Positions 26,334 through 35,121 are shown, numbered from the stretch's first letter. The stretch: DNA of 51,308 bases from Parabacteroides goldsteinii (GCF_015550595.1 NZ_JADNBB010000035.1:1-51308), one strand, 5' to 3'. Program-made: numbers and translations. Notes: a model not told the origin generated them from the sequence alone.

Positions 26334-27554
26334 CTACAAACGGGTAACAGAATCATTCAATTGCTTGATGGCGCTTATATCAATGTCTGATATATATATT
26401 TCCGTTGTCTTAATCGAGCCATGCCCAAGTCCTGAACTGATAGCCGAGATAGGCGCTCCCATACTGTTAGCCTCGCTAGCCCAAGTATGGCGGGCAGCAT
26501 AAGTAGTCAGTTTAATATCCAGTTTCAATTCTTTTCCCAGTTTCTTTAAATAGTAATTCGTGCGTACCAATTCTTCACGGTATCTTTTGTAAAATGTACT
26601 GTCCTTGTCATCCTTCGGGTCAATAAAGGAAAACAGGTAATCGCTCTCCTCACTCATATAACGGGCCAGAATAGCTTTTGCGAAACCATTGAGAGGAACA
26701 CGGACCATTTGGTTTGTTTTGGCACGGTAATAAACGAGCAAATCACCTCCGATATCCATTTTCTCTTTCTTTAATCCCATTATATCTACAAAGGACATAC
26801 CCATTGCATTAAAACTAAAAAGAAAAACATCAACGGCACGTCTGTATTCAGGACAATCACTCAGGTCAAGTTGGGATAGTTGAACAATTACATCCTTCTT
26901 TAATGCACGCTTATTGGTTTTCGCAATATTGGTATGAACATTCTCAAAAGGATTTTCCACGTTAGCCTCCTTATGCTCTTTCTTGCCACGATTGTACACA
27001 GCCCTGAAGTTCCGTAGATAAAAGGCAATACTGTTCGGCTTTACCTTATTGGTTATAAGAAACACCTCGTATTGCTCAACCAGCATACTGTTTATCTCCG
27101 CAAAGCTAACCCTCCTACCTTTGAGAAACTTCCTCAATGACCGAAGCGTACTCTTATAAGCCCGTGAAATTCCGATTTTCTGCATTTGCTCTTTAGAAGC
27201 TATCTGACCCTGCATATACACCAGAAAATCATCTTTAGATTGCTGTGATTTATACATAGCGATAAAGTCCCTGATGGTATAATTAGGATTATACCGTTCA
27301 AGCCTGGTAAGCAATAGGTTAATATCCGCTTTCTTCTTTTGGAAGCACTTATTCAACCTCTTAACTTTGGAACGGGTATTTAGTGACGGAATATACCTTA
27401 CCCTTTCTTCAACAGTATCAAATTCAATTTCCCGGAGAAAATATCCGGTAGAGATCTGTTTCTTTTGCCGCTGGCAAATAACTTGGATGACCAGCGGATA
27501 AGTTCCGTCTTTCAAGAGGCGGCTTTTGTTTACTCTGATTCTTACAGATGACAT
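26334..27554 (-). CDS. tyrosine recombinase (site-specific integrase/invertase)
   Basis: This 406-residue protein has the Bacteroidota integrase layout: an N-terminal arm-binding-like domain (VRIRVNKSRLLKDGTYPLVI), a SAM-like core-binding domain (about residues 105-200) and a C-terminal catalytic domain. Catalytic residues visible are Arg355-His356 in YAARHTWAS, His378 in GLGHGS and the nucleophile Tyr387 in TTEIYI. The usual first arginine is not seen in FNAMGMSFVDIM, where Met replaces it; a missing first Arg is also known in IntDOT. Its position 90 bp from one of two perfect inverted repeats suggests it is the DNA invertase of the fimbrial promoter. An integrase of a lost element is the alternative. 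Confidence 0.9.
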   Translation of the reverse strand: MSSVRIRVNKSRLLKDGTYPLVIQVICQRQKKQISTGYFLREIEFDTVEERVRYIPSLNTRSKVKRLNKCFQKKKADINLLLTRLERYNPNYTIRDFIAMYKSQQSKDDFLVYMQGQIASKEQMQKIGISRAYKSTLRSLRKFLKGRRVSFAEINSMLVEQYEVFLITNKVKPNSIAFYLRNFRAVYNRGKKEHKEANVENPFENVHTNIAKTNKRALKKDVIVQLSQLDLSDCPEYRRAVDVFLFSFNAMGMSFVDIMGLKKEKMDIGGDLLVYYRAKTNQMVRVPLNGFAKAILARYMSEESDYLFSFIDPKDDKDSTFYKRYREELVRTNYYLKKLGKELKLDIKLTTYAARHTWASEANSMGAPISAISSGLGHGSIKTTEIYISDIDISAIKQLNDSVTRL

Positions 27555-27557
27555 ATT

Positions 27558-27972
27558 TTTTCTTTATATAGTTTTCGCAACATGTTTCTATCAATGTTCT
27601 TCGAATATGGGCACTACTGGCCGTAGCCCCCTCCCACAAACAATTGAACTTACCTGTTTCCGATTGCTTCAATAGCTGGTCATTGATAATAGAAAATATT
27701 TCCGATTCACCGGCTCCAGGCAGCAACAATCCAAATATATTTATTGTATTTGTATGTTTATGTATAACAATAGTACCCAGGCCTTTCTTTTTCTTTATAT
27801 ACCCTTCATCCTGCAATTGGTTATATACTTTAGCAATTGTGGGACGTGATACAGAATATTCCTGTGCCAGGTTTTGTTAGGTAGGCAGTAAGGATCCGGC
27901 AGGAAAAACACCATTCGCAATTTCTTCTTTTAAGGTATTGTAAATGGTCTTATAATTAATTTCCACTTCCAT
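27558..27972 (-). pseudogene. GntR-family transcriptional regulator, stop-interrupted and truncated
   Basis: From ATG 27970-27972 the frame reads MEVEINYKTIYNTLKEEIA and on to AGSLLPT, then an in-frame TAA (27877-27879, codon 32). It resumes with QNLAQEYSVSRPTIAKVYNQ and DEGYIKKKKGLGTIVIH, the standard GntR winged helix, where relatives have LPTE, so GAA to TAA is the likely change. A sensor-domain start follows (NIFGLLLPGAGESEIF, EIINDQ-like). The similarity ends near 27558 where the recombinase begins, so the C-terminal two thirds are missing. The remaining winged helix could be expressed only by reinitiation. Confidence 0.8.
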
Positions 27973-28206
27973 GACTAGACTTTTTTTTGATTACGTAAAT
28001 ACAAATGTAATAATTATTTATGAGTTTACGCACAGTCGCCAAAAATACATGTCAATACGCTTAAATCTCAAATAAACACTATATATCAGGGTTCACGTGC
28101 AGCAAACGGTGTTATCATCAATATTCTTACTCTGTTTTTCCATATTCCTGTAAACATCCCCGACATCAATAATGTTATATACATACAAAACATAAATAAA
28201 CAAATT

Positions 28207-28620
28207 ATGAGTACAACAGTAAAATCAGAACAAAAAGAAAAAGTAGCTCACACTTCAAATAAAGAGCTTGCAACATTTATTGGAGAACTGTTTTCCTTCA
28301 ACAGTAGTTTAAAATTATTCCACTGGAGTGTAACCGGAACGGGTAGCTACGCTAAGCATATGGCTTTAGACGAAGCCATCGCTTCTTTATTGGATGTGAT
28401 CGACAGAATTACAGAAACAACATACGCCATGGTTGGTGACATGCAGATTTCAATTCCTGAAACCAAAACACCGAAGGACATTGTAAAACATGCAACGGAT
28501 TTCTACAATTATGTAGAAAAACACAGAGATCTGTTCCCTGAAGCATTCTCTCAATCTATCATTGATGATTATCAGGAAGCTATCCAGCAGTTGCTTTACA
28601 GATTAATCCGATTGCAGTAA
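28207..28620 (+). CDS. Dps/ferritin-like protein (DUF5856 type)
   Basis: The 137-residue helical protein carries Dps-like ferroxidase signatures: LKLFHWSVTGTGSYAKHMALDE and DVIDRITE reproduce the HWxVxG...H...D...D/E pattern of Dps dimers' iron sites. It ends shortly after the fourth helix. Bacteroidales homologues are annotated as a separate family from classical Dps; iron storage, peroxide protection or DNA binding are plausible. It is a single gene closed by a strong terminator. The 234 bp upstream hold no clear promoter match that I would assign. Confidence 0.8.
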   Translation: MSTTVKSEQKEKVAHTSNKELATFIGELFSFNSSLKLFHWSVTGTGSYAKHMALDEAIASLLDVIDRITETTYAMVGDMQISIPETKTPKDIVKHATDFYNYVEKHRDLFPEAFSQSIIDDYQEAIQQLLYRLIRLQ

Positions 28621-28655
28621 TCTATAATTCAATTGTTCTTTTTTTGATATAAATT

Positions 28656-28696
28656 AAAAAGTTATCTCTTTAAAGAGATAACTTTTTATGTTTTAA
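28656..28696. terminator. bidirectional terminator after the Dps-like gene
   Basis: A perfect 16-bp stem (28656-28671 with 28672-28687) has A-rich 5' and T-rich 3' flanks, giving hairpins with U tails in both directions. It lies 35 bp after the Dps-like stop and also just past the end of the DUF695 tail frame on the minus strand. Confidence 0.75.
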
Positions 28697-28698
28697 TC

Positions 28699-28950
28699 CT
28701 ATTCCATCATTAATTCCATGTAAAGTAACAAAAAACGACTCTGTTTATTATCATGTTTTCCAGCGAATAGAGATATTAAGAGCCCTACTAAAAATATTAA
28801 AATTGTTCCAAATACAATAGTCAAGAAGGACGGACATCCCCGCCCCCCAGGCTGGTAATCTATCTCCGGCAAATGTATATTAGCTTCCGCCTGGAACTGG
28901 TTTGTAAAACTCTTGAAGAGTTTTCGTCTGACGTCTTTTGTATAATTATT
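28699..28950 (-). pseudogene. in-frame 83-codon extension beyond the DUF695 stop, with a membrane helix
   Basis: Directly after the TGA stop of the DUF695 gene the same frame stays open for 83 codons to TAG. It encodes FKSFTNQFQAEANIHLPEID, a Gly-rich turn and a convincing membrane helix (FLTIVFGTILIFLVGLLISL), then a basic tail. There is no ATG or GTG in the frame before the helix; a TTG is the only start candidate. It may be a tail severed by a nonsense mutation or a decayed small membrane-protein gene. Confidence 0.45.
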
Positions 28951-29388
28951 TCAATCGACAGCCCACTGCTTCATTTCATACATATCCAGATACTCTTCCC
29001 ATTCAGGGTCTATTTCCGTATAAATCGAAATAGGAAGCAGTTCGAATGAAGCCAACGTTTCATTCAATCGTTCTCCAAAGACACGGACAGTACGGGTATA
29101 GAATACCCAAATCTTCTCTCCCGCTCCGGTATATACGGCAGTCAGGATAGACAGTTTATCTTTTTCCATGGCTTTCTTCAATGCCTCCTGAACGTTTTCC
29201 ATTTGTTCGGCAAGTGCATCGCCTGGCATTCCTTTTTCATCCCCTTCATATTTCCAGGTGATCTCTACACGTTCCTTGAACTTCCCGGATTGGATAAACT
29301 CTGTCAGTTCATCACGACCATAGATTGTTACCAGATTTCCGGACTCGTCTTCCGACAATGCTGTAAACCATTCATCACTTAATCTCAT
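28951..29388 (-). CDS. DUF695-domain protein
   Basis: This 145-residue cytoplasmic protein has the DUF695 pattern: RVEITWKYEG near the start, MEKDKLSILTAVYTGAGEK in the middle and the aromatic WVFYTRTV strand. It closes with DPEWEEYLDMYEMKQW, which resembles the usual end of this domain. The function of the family is unknown. The same reading frame remains open for another 83 codons after its TGA stop. The gene lies immediately left of a 53-bp direct repeat. Confidence 0.82.
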   Translation of the reverse strand: MRLSDEWFTALSEDESGNLVTIYGRDELTEFIQSGKFKERVEITWKYEGDEKGMPGDALAEQMENVQEALKKAMEKDKLSILTAVYTGAGEKIWVFYTRTVRVFGERLNETLASFELLPISIYTEIDPEWEEYLDMYEMKQWAVD

Positions 29389-29435
29389 ATATTCTTATTT
29401 TTATTATATTATGCGATAGTATATTTCATCTTTTC

Positions 29436-29488
29436 CTCTTTCTTTCTCTTCTTCCACAACTGCCAACTATTGAAAATATTCTGCCACA
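29436..29488 (+). repeat. 53-bp direct repeat, copy A (fragment of a symporter gene 3' end)
   Basis: The 53 bp are identical to 31753-31805, where they encode the C-terminus (WQNIFNSWQLWKKRKK) of the bile-acid-symporter-family gene. Here the fragment is not attached to a gene. The two copies flank the YhcG-type nuclease and GNAT-DUF3795 genes. The rest of 29389-29661 holds no gene that I recognise. Confidence 0.85.
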
Positions 29489-29661
29489 TATTATATACAT
29501 AGCAGCATACAAACCTGATTATCAAAAGAAAATTCCACCTATTACTAACAGTGGGTAACAAAATAGTAACAAAAAACGAAGAAATTCGCTTAGTGGTGGG
29601 CTTCGTGTGCAAAAGTAACAAAAGGCAACTACCTGCCAAAAAAAGAAATAAGACTTTTTCC

Positions 29662-30765
29662 TTACAACAGCTTTTTCAAATCCTCAATGTCCGGTAGAGC
29701 ATTACGAAGTCGTTCCGGCATATCCTTGGACGCACGGTATGTAGCAACTCCCATCGGTTTGTTATAATCACGAACTGCAAACTCTACAAAGATTTGATTC
29801 ATTTCCCTGCAAAGAATTATTCCTATAGAGGGATTTTCATGCGGCTTTCTGATATATGTATCTAAGGCGGATAGATAAGTATTCAACTGCCCCAAATAAG
29901 ATGTACGGAATTTTCCGGATTTAAGTTCGACCGCGACCAGGGAATTAAGCTCCCGATTGAAAAAGAGCAAATCAATGAACATTTCTTCACCTGCAACCTC
30001 CATGCGATATTGATTGCCTATAAAACTGAAATCTTGCCCAAAGGTCATGATGAACTTCTTCACATTGGCAACAATTGCCTTTTCCACTATCTTTTCGTCT
30101 AAATCCTCTTCTTGCTCATTCAGTTCCTCCACATTGATAAAATCAAGCAAGTATTCATCTTTAAATGAACAAACAGCTTTTAAAGCTTGCTTAGTATCAG
30201 GCAATGTTTGTGCGAAATTGTTAGGCAAAGTTCCCCGATGGCTGTACAGGTCTGCTTTTAAGTAATCCCTTAAAGTGTACTTACTCCAATAGCGAGTGGC
30301 GCACTCATGTATATAAAACAGCCTTGCTTCCAAAGTCTTAGCTTTGGATATGATTTCGGTATGATGACTAAAGCCGATTGAAAGGAAGTCTGACCAGTTA
30401 AATTCATCAGCCATTGGCTGGCGAATTACGCTCAACAGCAATTTTTCATTCAACACTAAATCGTCAGCCATTGGCTGGCGATTTAAAACGGGTTCCCATG
30501 CTTCATAGAAAATTCGCATATTCTTTATATTCGAAGCTGAAAATCCTCTTAGCCCCGGTAGTTCTTTTTGCAACAGAGAAGATATTTGTTCAATTGCACC
30601 TTTCCCCCAAAAGCCTTTACGGGAATTTTCCGACACGTAACGTCCGATACCGTAATAAAGAGATAGCTGTTCCTTGTTCACCGATGCAGCTGCACGGTAC
30701 TGGCTGCGTAGAATAGCTTCTTTTATAGTCTTTACTGCTTCCCTATAATTCTGATTTATATCCAT
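29662..30765 (-). CDS. YhcG-family (DUF1016) PD-(D/E)XK nuclease
   Basis: The 367-residue protein has an N-terminal DUF1016_N helical domain (YRAAASVNKEQLSLYYGIGR and GLRGFSASNIKNMRIFYEAW) and a C-terminal PD-(D/E)XK nuclease domain with MFIDLLFFN and LVAVELKSGKF supplying Asp and ExK. Members are found near restriction-modification and mobile DNA. A linker of about residues 100-125 contains RQPMAD twice, 19 codons apart, encoded by palindromic DNA. The start at MDINQNY is preferred; a longer frame begins 57 bp upstream. It lies inside the interval bounded by the 53-bp direct repeats. Confidence 0.88.
   Translation of the reverse strand: MDINQNYREAVKTIKEAILRSQYRAAASVNKEQLSLYYGIGRYVSENSRKGFWGKGAIEQISSLLQKELPGLRGFSASNIKNMRIFYEAWEPVLNRQPMADDLVLNEKLLLSVIRQPMADEFNWSDFLSIGFSHHTEIISKAKTLEARLFYIHECATRYWSKYTLRDYLKADLYSHRGTLPNNFAQTLPDTKQALKAVCSFKDEYLLDFINVEELNEQEEDLDEKIVEKAIVANVKKFIMTFGQDFSFIGNQYRMEVAGEEMFIDLLFFNRELNSLVAVELKSGKFRTSYLGQLNTYLSALDTYIRKPHENPSIGIILCREMNQIFVEFAVRDYNKPMGVATYRASKDMPERLRNALPDIEDLKKLL
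30407..30482. repeat. two palindromic elements inside the YhcG-type nuclease gene
   Basis: TCAGCCATTGGCTGGCGA occurs at 30407-30424 and again at 30464-30481. The core CAGCCATTGGCTG is a perfect palindrome. Both copies are in frame and encode RQPMAD on the minus strand, 57 bp (19 codons) apart. They lie in the variable linker between the two domains. Confidence 0.85.
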
Positions 30766-30914
30766 TTGCGCTTTGTTACATGCAACAAAAGTACAAAAAT
30801 AATGCTGGCGAAAAGAAAACAAAGGTATTTTTTCTTTTCGCCGGCACCTATCTTGCTGTCAGGACAAAGAAGTTTAGTCCGTTTTGGATATATAAACAAA
30901 GGAACGTACTAAAC

Positions 30915-31715
30915 TCAATCTGTAATCTTTTTATTACAATACTCCAAAAATGCCACTTCGCCTATTTCACTTAACAGTTTCTGATTCTCAATAAAATTCT
31001 GTCCATACTTTAACCAACGCTTGGTAAAGCCTTTAAATTTGGTACATGGGAAGCTGCTGCATTGGAAACAATGTGTTATCTCTTTCCCCAAACAACATAA
31101 ATGAAATGTTTTGCATTTTTCACAGCGAGAACTATTTAGCTCGGCTCCTCTGCAAGGTCTTTTTTCTCTCGTATATATGGGACATCCCCCACAAAAGACA
31201 CCACAAGCAGGAATACGACCATTATAAGGCTTAATTTTAGCTACCTCCCTTGCCACCCAAAAATTAGTAAGAGAAAGCTGATTCGCTTTGCGCTTTTGTT
31301 CTTCCTCTACTACATAACCTTTTTTTTCAAAGAAAGGACGAGCAGTTAAACTCACTTCGGATGTAATCCGCATAATCCCGGCTGTAATTGCATACCGTTC
31401 TATTTCTTCCAAAAGCATCGTGGCAATACCCTTACCTTGAAAATCCTTGTGAACAAACATAGAATGTAAATAGCCTTGAGACGTAATAGATGAAAAACCA
31501 ACGATTTGTGACTGTTGATTAACAGCTACAATAAAATAGTGAGTCTTTATCATCTCTCCTATTGCAGATAGATTATCTCCGCACGATGCCCAATCTTCAA
31601 CTTCTGCCTGTGAATAATCACGTCTATTTATTACGAGAACAGTATTTTGAAATAACTCTTTTAGTTCAACCACATCCGGCTGTTGAGCTTGCCTGATTGT
31701 AAAGTCCGTCTTCAT
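30915..31715 (-). CDS. GNAT acetyltransferase fused to a cysteine-rich DUF3795 domain
   Basis: The first about 160 residues of this 266-residue protein form a GNAT domain: TIRQAQQPDVVELKELF, VGFSSITSQGYLHSMFVH and the acetyl-CoA loop KDFQGKGIATMLLEEIE. From about residue 170 a DUF3795-like module follows (ACGVFCGGCPIYTREKRPC, CEKCKTF, HCFQCSSFPC) with some twelve cysteines that could hold zinc or an Fe-S cluster. Such fusions are known in anaerobes but have no assigned substrate. The start at MKTDFTIRQ is preferred over one five codons upstream. It is the second gene in the 53-bp-repeat interval. Confidence 0.86.
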   Translation of the reverse strand: MKTDFTIRQAQQPDVVELKELFQNTVLVINRRDYSQAEVEDWASCGDNLSAIGEMIKTHYFIVAVNQQSQIVGFSSITSQGYLHSMFVHKDFQGKGIATMLLEEIERYAITAGIMRITSEVSLTARPFFEKKGYVVEEEQKRKANQLSLTNFWVAREVAKIKPYNGRIPACGVFCGGCPIYTREKRPCRGAELNSSRCEKCKTFHLCCLGKEITHCFQCSSFPCTKFKGFTKRWLKYGQNFIENQKLLSEIGEVAFLEYCNKKITD

Positions 31716-31743
31716 ACATCTAATTTTCAATATCTTATACTTG

Positions 31744-32694
31744 TTATTTCAACTCTTTCTTTCTCTTCTTCCACAACTGCCAACTATTGAAAATATTCTG
31801 CCACAAGACATAAGATCCTGGGCCTACCGACGATACAGGATCGAGATAAGTATAAGACATCCAGATAGCAAGTACCGTATTCTTTTGTCCCAACGCCTGC
31901 CCGGCACTGATACGGTCTTTATAAATAGTTCCGATTCGTTTGCCCAGAAAAAATTGCAAGGCACAAGTAACAAAACCGGCAAATGCGATCAATATCTCTA
32001 TCTCCACCGGGATACTACTGTCGGCAAGCGACTTCACGGTCTGGCCCGTTACAACTGCCAATGCTATTCCCCACATATAAAAAGCCAGATCATGAAAGCC
32101 TAACAAAAAGTGATGTACTTTCGGAAGATAATACCGAAAAAACAAAGCCAGAAAGAACGGGAGAAGTAATAATGGAAATACCTTACTCAATATCTTCAGA
32201 AAAGCCGTCAAGAACGTTACATCCGTATGGGGTTCGACCAATGGGAATATTAAAGGAACAGCTACCGCCGCCATAATATTCGAAAGCAAGGTATAAGTAG
32301 TCAGACTAGACGCACTCCCTCCCAACTTACCTGTAATCACAGCCGCAGCCGTCGCCGTCGGACAAATCAAACAAACCATTGCTGCTTCAAACACTTCACG
32401 ATAAGAGCCTCCCATAGGGATAAAGATCAATAACGCAGCTAATGCACAAGACGAAACGATCTGAAACAACAACAACCATCCATGCCACGGGGACGGCATC
32501 AATTCCCTCCAGTCTACTTTACAGAAAGTAAGCAAGAGCTGTCCAAAGATCAAAAAGGGGGTGAGATATGAAATAAACGTATTCAGAAACGGTCTTGCCG
32601 GTTCCAGAAATGCGACATTGGCAAATATAAAATAACCCAACGCACCTGCCAGCATGGCAATAGGCAACGTCCAGTTTTTCAAAAAATTCAACAT
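31744..32694 (-). CDS. bile acid:sodium symporter family (BASS-type) transporter
   Basis: This 316-residue membrane protein has nine to ten helices and the BASS-like segments YLTPFLIFGQLLLTFCKVDW, AAMVCLICPTATAAAVITGK (the crossover region) and AGQALGQKNTVLAIWMSYTY. Substrates of this group include bile acids, pantoate and other organic anions; nothing here selects one. Its last about 17 codons (WQNIFNSWQLWKKRKK) are the 53-bp sequence found again 2.3 kb away. A terminator of gcvT and a -7-like box lie upstream. Confidence 0.87.
   Translation of the reverse strand: MLNFLKNWTLPIAMLAGALGYFIFANVAFLEPARPFLNTFISYLTPFLIFGQLLLTFCKVDWRELMPSPWHGWLLLFQIVSSCALAALLIFIPMGGSYREVFEAAMVCLICPTATAAAVITGKLGGSASSLTTYTLLSNIMAAVAVPLIFPLVEPHTDVTFLTAFLKILSKVFPLLLLPFFLALFFRYYLPKVHHFLLGFHDLAFYMWGIALAVVTGQTVKSLADSSIPVEIEILIAFAGFVTCALQFFLGKRIGTIYKDRISAGQALGQKNTVLAIWMSYTYLDPVSSVGPGSYVLWQNIFNSWQLWKKRKKELK
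31753..31805 (+). repeat. 53-bp direct repeat, copy B (within the symporter gene 3' end)
   Basis: Identical over 53 bp to 29436-29488, in the same orientation. It forms the intact C-terminal coding end of the symporter gene. Similarity stops sharply on both sides. Confidence 0.88.
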
Positions 32695-32718
32695 ACAATC
32701 TGTCTTTATATTTCGCCG

Positions 32719-32726
32719 TAAAGATA
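32719..32726 (-). promoter_or_regulatory. candidate -7 box of the symporter gene
   Basis: The minus strand reads TATCTTTA, one base from TAnnTTTG, 25 bp before the start codon. The -33 box would overlap the gcvT terminator. Confidence 0.4.
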
Positions 32727-32729
32727 GAC

Positions 32730-32760
32730 AAAAAAAGCCCCATTCGACAACGAACAGGGC
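32730..32760 (-). terminator. intrinsic terminator of the purF-like-pepT-gcvT operon
   Basis: On the minus strand GCCCTGTTCG, a 4-nt loop and CGAATGGGGC form a stem (one G-U or mismatch position) followed by seven T residues. It starts 29 nt after the gcvT stop. Confidence 0.85.
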
Positions 32761-32788
32761 TTCTTATTTATGCATACTTTATATTGTA

Positions 32789-33874
32789 TTATTTACGGAA
32801 CGGAGCTTTCACCACCTGAGCTTTCAGATTCCTGTTACGCACCTTCACGAAAAACTCTGTACCGACTTTCGCATATTCCGGTTTCACATAGCCCATACCT
32901 ATACCTTTTTTCAATACAGGAGACATGGTTCCGGAAGTAACCACCCCGATCACATTATCTTCAGCATCTACAATCTCGTAACCATGACGTGGTATACCTT
33001 TATCTATCAGTTCGAATGCACACAGTTTGCGTGTTACGCCTTCTTTCTTCTGACGTTCCAACTCCTCACGGTTGGTAAATTCTTTTCCTTCTGCAAACTT
33101 GGTGATCCATCCCAGACCTGCTTCGATCGGAGAAGTCGTATCATCCAGGTCGTTTCCATACAGACAGAAACCCATTTCCAGACGAAGCGTATCACGTGCA
33201 CCCAGACCTATCGGCTTGATACCTTCCGGCTTTCCTGCTTCGAAGATAGCATTCCAGATCGTCATAGCATCATCCAGATAGAAGTACAGTTCGAAACCAC
33301 CGGCACCCGTGTAACCCGTATTAGAGATAATCACGTTCTTACATCCTGCAAATTCACCCGTTACAAATGAATAATAAGGAATAGAAGACAAGTCGACCGG
33401 AGTAAGACGTTGCAAAACTTCAGTTGCTTTCGGTCCCTGGATAGCCAGCTGTGCAGTACGATCGGAAGAGTTTTCAAGCTCTGCTCCCACTGTGTTATGA
33501 CTCACACACCAATCCCAGTCCTTCGCAATATTACCGGCATTTACTACCAGTAAATATTTTTCCGGTTCATAATGATAAACCAGCAGATCATCTACAATAC
33601 CGCCTTTATCATTCGGGAAACAGGTATATTGTGCCTTACCCAAAGGCAAAACAGAAGCATCATTAGACGTGATACCCTGAATAAAAGCCAGCGCATTCGG
33701 GCCCTTTACCCAAAACTCACCCATATGAGATACATCAAACACACCTACACCATCCACTACGGTCATGTGTTCGTCGATGATGCCGGTATATTCAATAGGC
33801 ATATTATAGCCGGCAAATTCGTGCATTTTTGCTCCCAATGCGATATGCACATCGGTAAACGGAGTCGTTTTCAT
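32789..33874 (-). CDS. gcvT: glycine cleavage system aminomethyltransferase (T protein)
   Basis: GcvT transfers the methylene group of the aminomethyl-lipoyl H protein to tetrahydrofolate, releasing ammonia. The 361-residue protein has standard length and motifs: [76 protein letters not shown] (folate site) and [16 protein letters not shown]. It is the last gene of a leftward operon with pepT (12-bp gap) and a PurF paralogue; the other gcv genes are not in this window. A clear terminator follows. Confidence 0.97.
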   Translation of the reverse strand: MKTTPFTDVHIALGAKMHEFAGYNMPIEYTGIIDEHMTVVDGVGVFDVSHMGEFWVKGPNALAFIQGITSNDASVLPLGKAQYTCFPNDKGGIVDDLLVYHYEPEKYLLVVNAGNIAKDWDWCVSHNTVGAELENSSDRTAQLAIQGPKATEVLQRLTPVDLSSIPYYSFVTGEFAGCKNVIISNTGYTGAGGFELYFYLDDAMTIWNAIFEAGKPEGIKPIGLGARDTLRLEMGFCLYGNDLDDTTSPIEAGLGWITKFAEGKEFTNREELERQKKEGVTRKLCAFELIDKGIPRHGYEIVDAEDNVIGVVTSGTMSPVLKKGIGMGYVKPEYAKVGTEFFVKVRNRNLKAQVVKAPFRK

Positions 33875-33886
33875 GTTATTATTCGT

Positions 33887-35107
33887 TTAAGATTTTTGAG
33901 CTAACAGCTCAGTTATTTTTATTATGGTTTGCATACTTTTTTCCAGTGAACCCACCGGAAGGAACTCATAACGTCCATGGAAGTTCAGTCCTCCCGCAAA
34001 GATATTCGGGCAAGGCAATCCCATAAACGACAGACGGGCACCGTCCGTTCCGCCACGAATCGGCTTAACCAACGGTTTTACACCGACAGCTTCCATCGCT
34101 TCGAACGCCAGGTCGACAATATATTTCTTCGGTTCAACCACCTCACGCATATTATAATACTGGTCGCGAAGTTCGAGTGTCGTACTACCCGGATGTATTT
34201 CATTCATACGTTTTACCAATAGACGCAACTGTTCTTTCTTTTCTTCGAACAAGGTACGAACATGGTCGCGGATGATATAAGACAAAGAAGCCTCTTCCAC
34301 GGTACCGGACATATTAGTCAAGTGATAAAACCCTTCATACCCCGCTGTATGTTCCGGACGTTGCGATGCAGGCAACCAGGAAGCGAACTCGATCGCCAAA
34401 AGCGAAGCATTCAACATCTTATTCTTTGCATAACCCGGATGAACATTCAACCCTTTGAAAGTTACTTTTGCTCCGGCAGCATTGAAGTTTTCATATTCCA
34501 GTTCACCGATCTGTCCCCCATCGATCGTATAAGCCCATTCGCAACCGAACTTTTCCACATCAAAATGATCGGCACCCTGGCCTATCTCTTCATCGGGAGT
34601 AAAACCGATACGAATCTTTCCATGTTCGATTTCCGGATGATCCTTCAGATACTGAACAGCCGAAATGATAGCGGCCACGCCACCCTTATCGTCGGCACCC
34701 AGCAAGGTTTTACCGTTAGTCACGATAATATCCTGCCCTTTATAGTCGTTCAGTTCGGGAAACATCCGGGGAGAAAGTACGACATTCTCTTCAGCACACA
34801 GCACGATATCTCCCCCTTTATAGGTTACGATACGCGGCGTCACATCCTTGCCGGACATATCCGGACTGGTATCCAGATGTGCAATAAAACCGATGGTCGG
34901 CACTTCCTTTGTTGTATTAGCCGGAAGAGTTGCCATCAGATAGCAATTATCATCCAGGGTAATATCTTCCAGGCCAATTGCTTCCAGTTCCTTTACCAAT
35001 TCAAGGGCAAGCACCCGTTGTCCGGGAGTACTGGGCGTTGTGCCCGTCTCTTCGTCCGACTGTGTGTCGAACGTAACGTACTTCAAAAATCGTTCTGTCA
35101 GATTCAT
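33887..35107 (-). CDS. pepT: peptidase T (tripeptide aminopeptidase)
   Basis: This is a 406-residue M20B zinc metallopeptidase that removes the N-terminal residue of tripeptides in the cytoplasm. Visible motifs are [20 protein letters not shown] at the N-terminus, [11 protein letters not shown] (first zinc His and catalytic Asp), [13 protein letters not shown] (bridging Asp), [15 protein letters not shown] (catalytic Glu pair), [11 protein letters not shown], and [17 protein letters not shown] near the C-terminus. Length is typical. It sits between the PurF paralogue and gcvT with 14- and 12-bp gaps. Confidence 0.97.
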   Translation of the reverse strand: MNLTERFLKYVTFDTQSDEETGTTPSTPGQRVLALELVKELEAIGLEDITLDDNCYLMATLPANTTKEVPTIGFIAHLDTSPDMSGKDVTPRIVTYKGGDIVLCAEENVVLSPRMFPELNDYKGQDIIVTNGKTLLGADDKGGVAAIISAVQYLKDHPEIEHGKIRIGFTPDEEIGQGADHFDVEKFGCEWAYTIDGGQIGELEYENFNAAGAKVTFKGLNVHPGYAKNKMLNASLLAIEFASWLPASQRPEHTAGYEGFYHLTNMSGTVEEASLSYIIRDHVRTLFEEKKEQLRLLVKRMNEIHPGSTTLELRDQYYNMREVVEPKKYIVDLAFEAMEAVGVKPLVKPIRGGTDGARLSFMGLPCPNIFAGGLNFHGRYEFLPVGSLEKSMQTIIKITELLAQKS

Positions 35108-35121
35108 AAGGCTGTGTTTTT

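Noticed and set aside
27424-27816. 130-codon frame overlapping the recombinase start
   Set aside because: Its first part is the surviving GntR winged-helix region and its end is an out-of-frame reading of the recombinase gene; it is described as a pseudogene instead.
29409-29639. 76-codon minus-strand frame containing WQNIFNSWQLWKK
   Set aside because: The matching part is the 53-bp duplicated symporter end; the rest has no protein character and the frame runs into low-complexity A+T-rich DNA.
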